A stretch of DNA of 26,781 bases, taken from Lachnospiraceae bacterium UBA3814. GTDB lineage: Bacteria; Bacillota; Clostridia; Lachnospirales; Lachnospiraceae. The DNA lies in the NCBI GenBank assembly GCA_002368575.1, contig DFEA01000037.1, positions 1-26,781 on the forward strand. The letters are read 5' to 3'. Every line of letters begins with the position of its first letter. Position 1 is the stretch's first letter. A program made the position numbers and the translations under genes. Positions 23,903 through 26,781 of the stretch are shown piece by piece. The notes under the pieces were generated by a model. The model worked only from the letters and a program-made list of their open reading frames with translations, was not told the DNA's origin and searched no databases.

Positions 23903-23967
23903 CCTTTTCTCCTCCCGCAACGATCCGCCTTAAGCCCGTGTGCTCAGCTATAAAGCTCACTTCGCGC

Positions 23968-24774
23968 CTATCCGGTCTCCCTCGCATAATAAAAGGCCCA
24001 CTGCTGAAGGATACCACCAGCCCCTCCGTAACGGTCAAAGGGACTTTGTCCATTATACTCTGTTTCAATGACCCTTGCAATCCAGGTATCAACAGGAACA
24101 AGGGCCGTCCTGCCGTATGCGAAGAGGCAGATGCAGTTTGCGACCTTATCCCCTACCCCGTTTATTGTCTTAAGGGCTTCAAAAAGCTTACGGTCGTCGT
24201 ACTCATTTAGTTTACATAAATCTATCTCTCCGCTTCTTACCTTGTTTACAGCGTCCAGTACATACGGAGCCCTGTAGCCAAGCTTACATTCTCTCAGGGC
24301 CTCTTCATCCGCCCCGCTCATCTCCTCGCTGTCCGGGAAGAAAAAAAGCTCCTCCTCCGTATCGGCTCTTCTTCCGAACCTTTCACACAGAAGCTCCACA
24401 CTTTTTGAGATGGCCGGGATGTTCTTCCTCTGTGAAATGATAAAGGTAACAAGCATCTCCCAGGGGTCCTGCTTAAGTATCCTTATGCCCTTCCCGTATT
24501 CCGAGGCCCTTTTCAGGAAGGCATCCTCCTCCGGGATCGCCTGCCTGATGCTCTCGTAGCTTCTGTCAAGGTCAAAGTAGGGCTGCCAGATCTCTCTCCA
24601 TTCATCCTCCCCGGCGCTCACCTCATATTCGCTCTCCCCGGTCCTGCTTATATAGAGGATCCTGTCAAGATGGATGAAACGCCATATACCGTTTCCCGTC
24701 TCCCTTACCCTGAAGCACTGACCGCTGTCCTGTATTTTCTTAAGATCAAAATCATCCGTTATGTGTACCTTCAT
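23968..24774 (-). CDS. 8-oxoguanine DNA glycosylase/lyase (OGG1-type)
   Basis: This base-excision repair enzyme removes oxidised guanine from DNA. From the ATG at 24774 it reads MKVHITDDFDLKKIQDSGQCFRV, the usual beginning of bacterial OGG N-domains. The helix-hairpin-helix with the catalytic pair is INGVGDKVANCICLFAYG and VPVDTW: Lys210 attacks the sugar and Asp229 assists, matching Lys249 and Asp268 of human OGG1. The length of 268 aa fits. The ribosome binding site is weak (AAAGG lies too close); a longer start at 24807 is possible but no better supported. The gene lies between greA and the DUF1653 gene. An anaerobe carrying OGG suggests exposure to occasional oxidative stress. Confidence 0.93.
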   Translation of the reverse strand: MKVHITDDFDLKKIQDSGQCFRVRETGNGIWRFIHLDRILYISRTGESEYEVSAGEDEWREIWQPYFDLDRSYESIRQAIPEEDAFLKRASEYGKGIRILKQDPWEMLVTFIISQRKNIPAISKSVELLCERFGRRADTEEELFFFPDSEEMSGADEEALRECKLGYRAPYVLDAVNKVRSGEIDLCKLNEYDDRKLFEALKTINGVGDKVANCICLFAYGRTALVPVDTWIARVIETEYNGQSPFDRYGGAGGILQQWAFYYARETG

Positions 24775-24821
24775 ACCTTTATGATCCCGCACCCGCGCAA
24801 AACGCATTAACCAGCTTTTCC

Positions 24822-25325
24822 CTAATACTGGTTTATCCTGTCCATTGAATCATCCGTGGTCTTATCGATCTCCTTTATCACCACATAATAGCCCGCATCC
24901 CCGTTTATATTCACATATACCCGCTCGCCCGCCTTCTTTCCGAGAATGGCCTTTCCGAGAGGCGATTCGATGCTTATGAGTCCGTTCACGGAATCAGTCC
25001 TTACGGTAGTGACCAGCCTGTACGTTTCAACAGCCTTCTCGTCCTCAAAATACACGGTCACCGTATTGTTGATGCCCACCTCATCCTCCTTTGAGGAATC
25101 ATCGATGACCCGGGCGGTCTTTATCATTTTCTCAAGATACCTTATCCGGCTGTCGTTACGGTTCTTTTCCCTCTTTGCGGCGTGATACTCAAAGTTCTCG
25201 GAAAGATCCCCGTGTGCCCTTGCCTCCTTCACGTCGGCGATCAGCTTTTCACGAAGGGTCACCCTCCTGTATTCGATCTCCTCCTGCATTTTCTGTATAT
25301 CGGATCTTGTCAGCCTGTCCCTCAT
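24822..25325 (-). CDS. greA: Transcription elongation factor GreA
   Basis: GreA enters the secondary channel of RNA polymerase and stimulates cleavage of backtracked transcripts. The 167-aa protein has the N-terminal coiled coil with the tip residues in EARAHGDLSENFEYHAAKREK (the Asp and Glu of DLSENFEY) and a C-terminal FKBP-like domain with ISIESPLGKAILGKKAGE. The family norm is about 158 aa, so the length is ordinary. The ATG at 25325 has AAGGAG 9 nt upstream. It begins 37 nt after the ABC-F stop codon and ends 47 nt before the OGG gene. Confidence 0.97.
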   Translation of the reverse strand: MRDRLTRSDIQKMQEEIEYRRVTLREKLIADVKEARAHGDLSENFEYHAAKREKNRNDSRIRYLEKMIKTARVIDDSSKEDEVGINNTVTVYFEDEKAVETYRLVTTVRTDSVNGLISIESPLGKAILGKKAGERVYVNINGDAGYYVVIKEIDKTTDDSMDRINQY

Positions 25326-25362
25326 ATGACACTGCTCCTTTTATACCCTTTTTATACTCATT

Positions 25363-26781
25363 TTACTCTCCTCCGGTCTGCTCCCATTCCTCCATGACCG
25401 AAAGCAGTTCCTCCTCAAGGCTGTCTATCTCCTTCTGGATATCGGAAAGCTTCACAAAATCGGTGGCATATTCAGGCCTTCTATATTCCGACTTCTTTGC
25501 TTCGATCTGCTCCTCAAGCTCTTCTATCCTTTCCTCAAGCCTTTTGAGCTTTTTTTCTTTTCTGGAGGCGGCCTTGCCCTCCTCATAGGAGACCTGGGCT
25601 TTTTTTACCAGGACGTCCTTATCGGGAGAGTCCTTTGGTCCTTTTTCCTCCTCGCTTCCAGAATAGATGACATTCCCGGAAAGAGAGGGCTTTATTTCTC
25701 CTGCCTGTCCTTCCTTTCCAGAAAGAGCCTTAAGCCTCTCCTGCTCCGTAACGTACTGCTCGTAACCGAAGGGATAAAGCTTTACCAGGTCCTTTTCTAT
25801 CAGAAGAAGCCTTGTGGCAGTCTTTTTCATAAAATATCTGTCATGGGAAACGTAGAGCACGGTGCCTTCATAAGCATTTATCATGTCCTCCAGAGCTTCC
25901 TTCCCTGCTATGTCCATATGGTTGGTAGGCTCATCCAGCACCAGAAAGTTAGGCCTTTTCATAAAGATCTTGCAGAGAGCAAGCCTTACCTTCTCGCCTC
26001 CCGACAGCATCGATACATCCTTAAATACATCATCGCCTCTGAAGAGGAAGCCTCCCAGCGCGTTCCTTATCTCCGTTTCGGTAAGGGTCGGAAACTCGTC
26101 CCAGAAATCGTCTATCACGCTCTTGTCAGAGGTATACTGCGCCATCTGCTGGTCAAAGTAGCCCGTCTGTACGTTGGTTCCGAAGCGCACCGAGCCCGAG
26201 ATCGGAGGGATCACCCCGACGATGGTCTTTATGAGGGTGGATTTTCCCAGTCCGTTTCCGCCGATCACCCCCAGCCTGTCCCCACGCTTCACATCAAAGG
26301 TCACGGTGGAGAGTACCTTATCATAACCGGTGGAAAGGGCGTTTACGAACAGTATGTCCTTTCCCGGGGTAAGTCCCGGTTCAAAAAGGGCATTAAAGGA
26401 ACGGGTATCCTCCTTCTCAGGCGCCTCGATCACCTCCATGTGTTCGACAGCCTTAAGCTTCGACCTTGCCATGCTCACCTTGGTGGGCTTTCCCATAAAC
26501 CTTTCGGCAATGGAATTAAGCCTTTCGATCTCCTTAGCCTGAGCGTTGTACTCCTTAAGCTGTCTCTCGTAATTTTCCCTCTTCTGCCTCGCAAAATCGG
26601 TATAATTGCCCTTATACCGCTTCAGGCGGTGATTTTCTATCTCATATACCGCCGATACGATCTTATCAAGGAACATCCTGTCATGGGAAACTATTACAAG
26701 GGCCTTCGGATAATTCTGAAGGTATCCCTCAAGCCACTCGATGGTATCTATATCCAGATGGTTGGTTGGCTCATCCAGCAG
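25363..26781 (-). CDS. ABC-F ribosome-associated ATPase, C-terminal part (runs off the right edge)
   Basis: The visible 472 residues start inside the first ABC domain at its Walker B (LLDEPTNHLD), continue through the interdomain linker that contacts tRNA in this family (rich in Lys, Arg, Glu and Tyr), and include a complete second ABC domain. Counted from the Met at 26676, that domain has Walker A GGNGLGKS 139-146, signature LSGGEKVRLAL near 224-234 and Walker B FLVLDEPTNHMD 244-255. A C-terminal extension ends in a coiled coil (LKRLEERIEELEEQIEAKK). There are no membrane segments, so it is not a transporter. The C-terminal domain suggests a YdiF/Uup-like housekeeping member rather than a dedicated antibiotic-resistance ABC-F, but the N-terminus is needed to decide. 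Confidence 0.95.
   Translation of the reverse strand: MLDEPTNHLDIDTIEWLEGYLQNYPKALVIVSHDRMFLDKIVSAVYEIENHRLKRYKGNYTDFARQKRENYERQLKEYNAQAKEIERLNSIAERFMGKPTKVSMARSKLKAVEHMEVIEAPEKEDTRSFNALFEPGLTPGKDILFVNALSTGYDKVLSTVTFDVKRGDRLGVIGGNGLGKSTLIKTIVGVIPPISGSVRFGTNVQTGYFDQQMAQYTSDKSVIDDFWDEFPTLTETEIRNALGGFLFRGDDVFKDVSMLSGGEKVRLALCKIFMKRPNFLVLDEPTNHMDIAGKEALEDMINAYEGTVLYVSHDRYFMKKTATRLLLIEKDLVKLYPFGYEQYVTEQERLKALSGKEGQAGEIKPSLSGNVIYSGSEEEKGPKDSPDKDVLVKKAQVSYEEGKAASRKEKKLKRLEERIEELEEQIEAKKSEYRRPEYATDFVKLSDIQKEIDSLEEELLSVMEEWEQTGGE

Noticed and set aside
25363..26781. ABC-F gene called as an antibiotic-resistance factor
   Set aside because: The C-terminal coiled-coil extension is typical of housekeeping YdiF/Uup-like members; the N-terminus is missing, so resistance cannot be claimed.

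Overview
The window looks like a chromosomal segment of a Gram-positive anaerobe of the Clostridia, most likely a Lachnospiraceae member. The reasons are the clostridial-type thymidylate synthase and GreA, the iorA-iorB-paaK-ACT gene order, a DUF4358 lipoprotein beside an MBOAT/DHHW/SGNH set, strong purine-rich ribosome binding sites, and the absence of outer-membrane functions. This placement comes from recognising families by eye, not from a search. All but one of the protein genes are on the minus strand, and no tRNA, rRNA, CRISPR array or insertion sequence was seen.

Layout, in minus-strand transcription order starting from the right edge. (1) 26781-15341 is a tight run: an ABC-F ribosome-binding ATPase (cut by the window edge), GreA, an OGG-type 8-oxoguanine glycosylase, a DUF1653 protein, a family 2 glycosyltransferase, indolepyruvate:ferredoxin oxidoreductase (iorA, iorB), a phenylacetate-CoA ligase-like enzyme, an ACT-domain protein, and a TetM-like ribosomal GTPase fused to a Rae1/YacP-like NYN nuclease domain. 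(2) The only plus-strand gene, a PAP2-family membrane phosphatase (14602-15309), converges on that fusion gene and has its own consensus-like promoter. (3) 14323-4072 is a second minus-strand run: glyA, a MacB-type ABC exporter in three parts (ATPase, large extracytoplasmic Ig-like protein, permease), then an O-acylation set (MBOAT acyltransferase, DHHW protein, SGNH hydrolase) and a DUF4358 lipoprotein. (4) 4071-3310 carries no convincing protein gene. It has a perfect TTGACA-17-TATAAT promoter, about 580 nt that folds into several nested helices, and an intrinsic terminator, so it is called as a candidate large structured non-coding RNA. (5) 3309-1 holds a membrane-anchored N-acetylmuramoyl-L-alanine amidase, an MBL/beta-CASP nuclease and the start of thyA.

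How the genes may work together. The right half is rich in translation, transcription and RNA functions (ABC-F, GreA, GTPase-nuclease fusion) plus ferredoxin-linked aromatic 2-oxo acid oxidation. The middle is an envelope module: an exporter with its surface partner, and enzymes that probably transfer and remove acyl groups on a surface glycan. The left end combines wall hydrolysis, RNA processing and dTMP synthesis. GlyA supplies the methylene-tetrahydrofolate that ThyA uses, but the two genes are in different runs.

The two most interesting items are the unidentified ~580-nt RNA at 3397-3978 and the GTPase-Rae1-like fusion at 15341-17950. In the fusion, a protein that should reach the ribosomal A site is joined to a domain whose relative cleaves mRNA in that site, and the tetracycline-dislodging YSP motif of TetM is not conserved.
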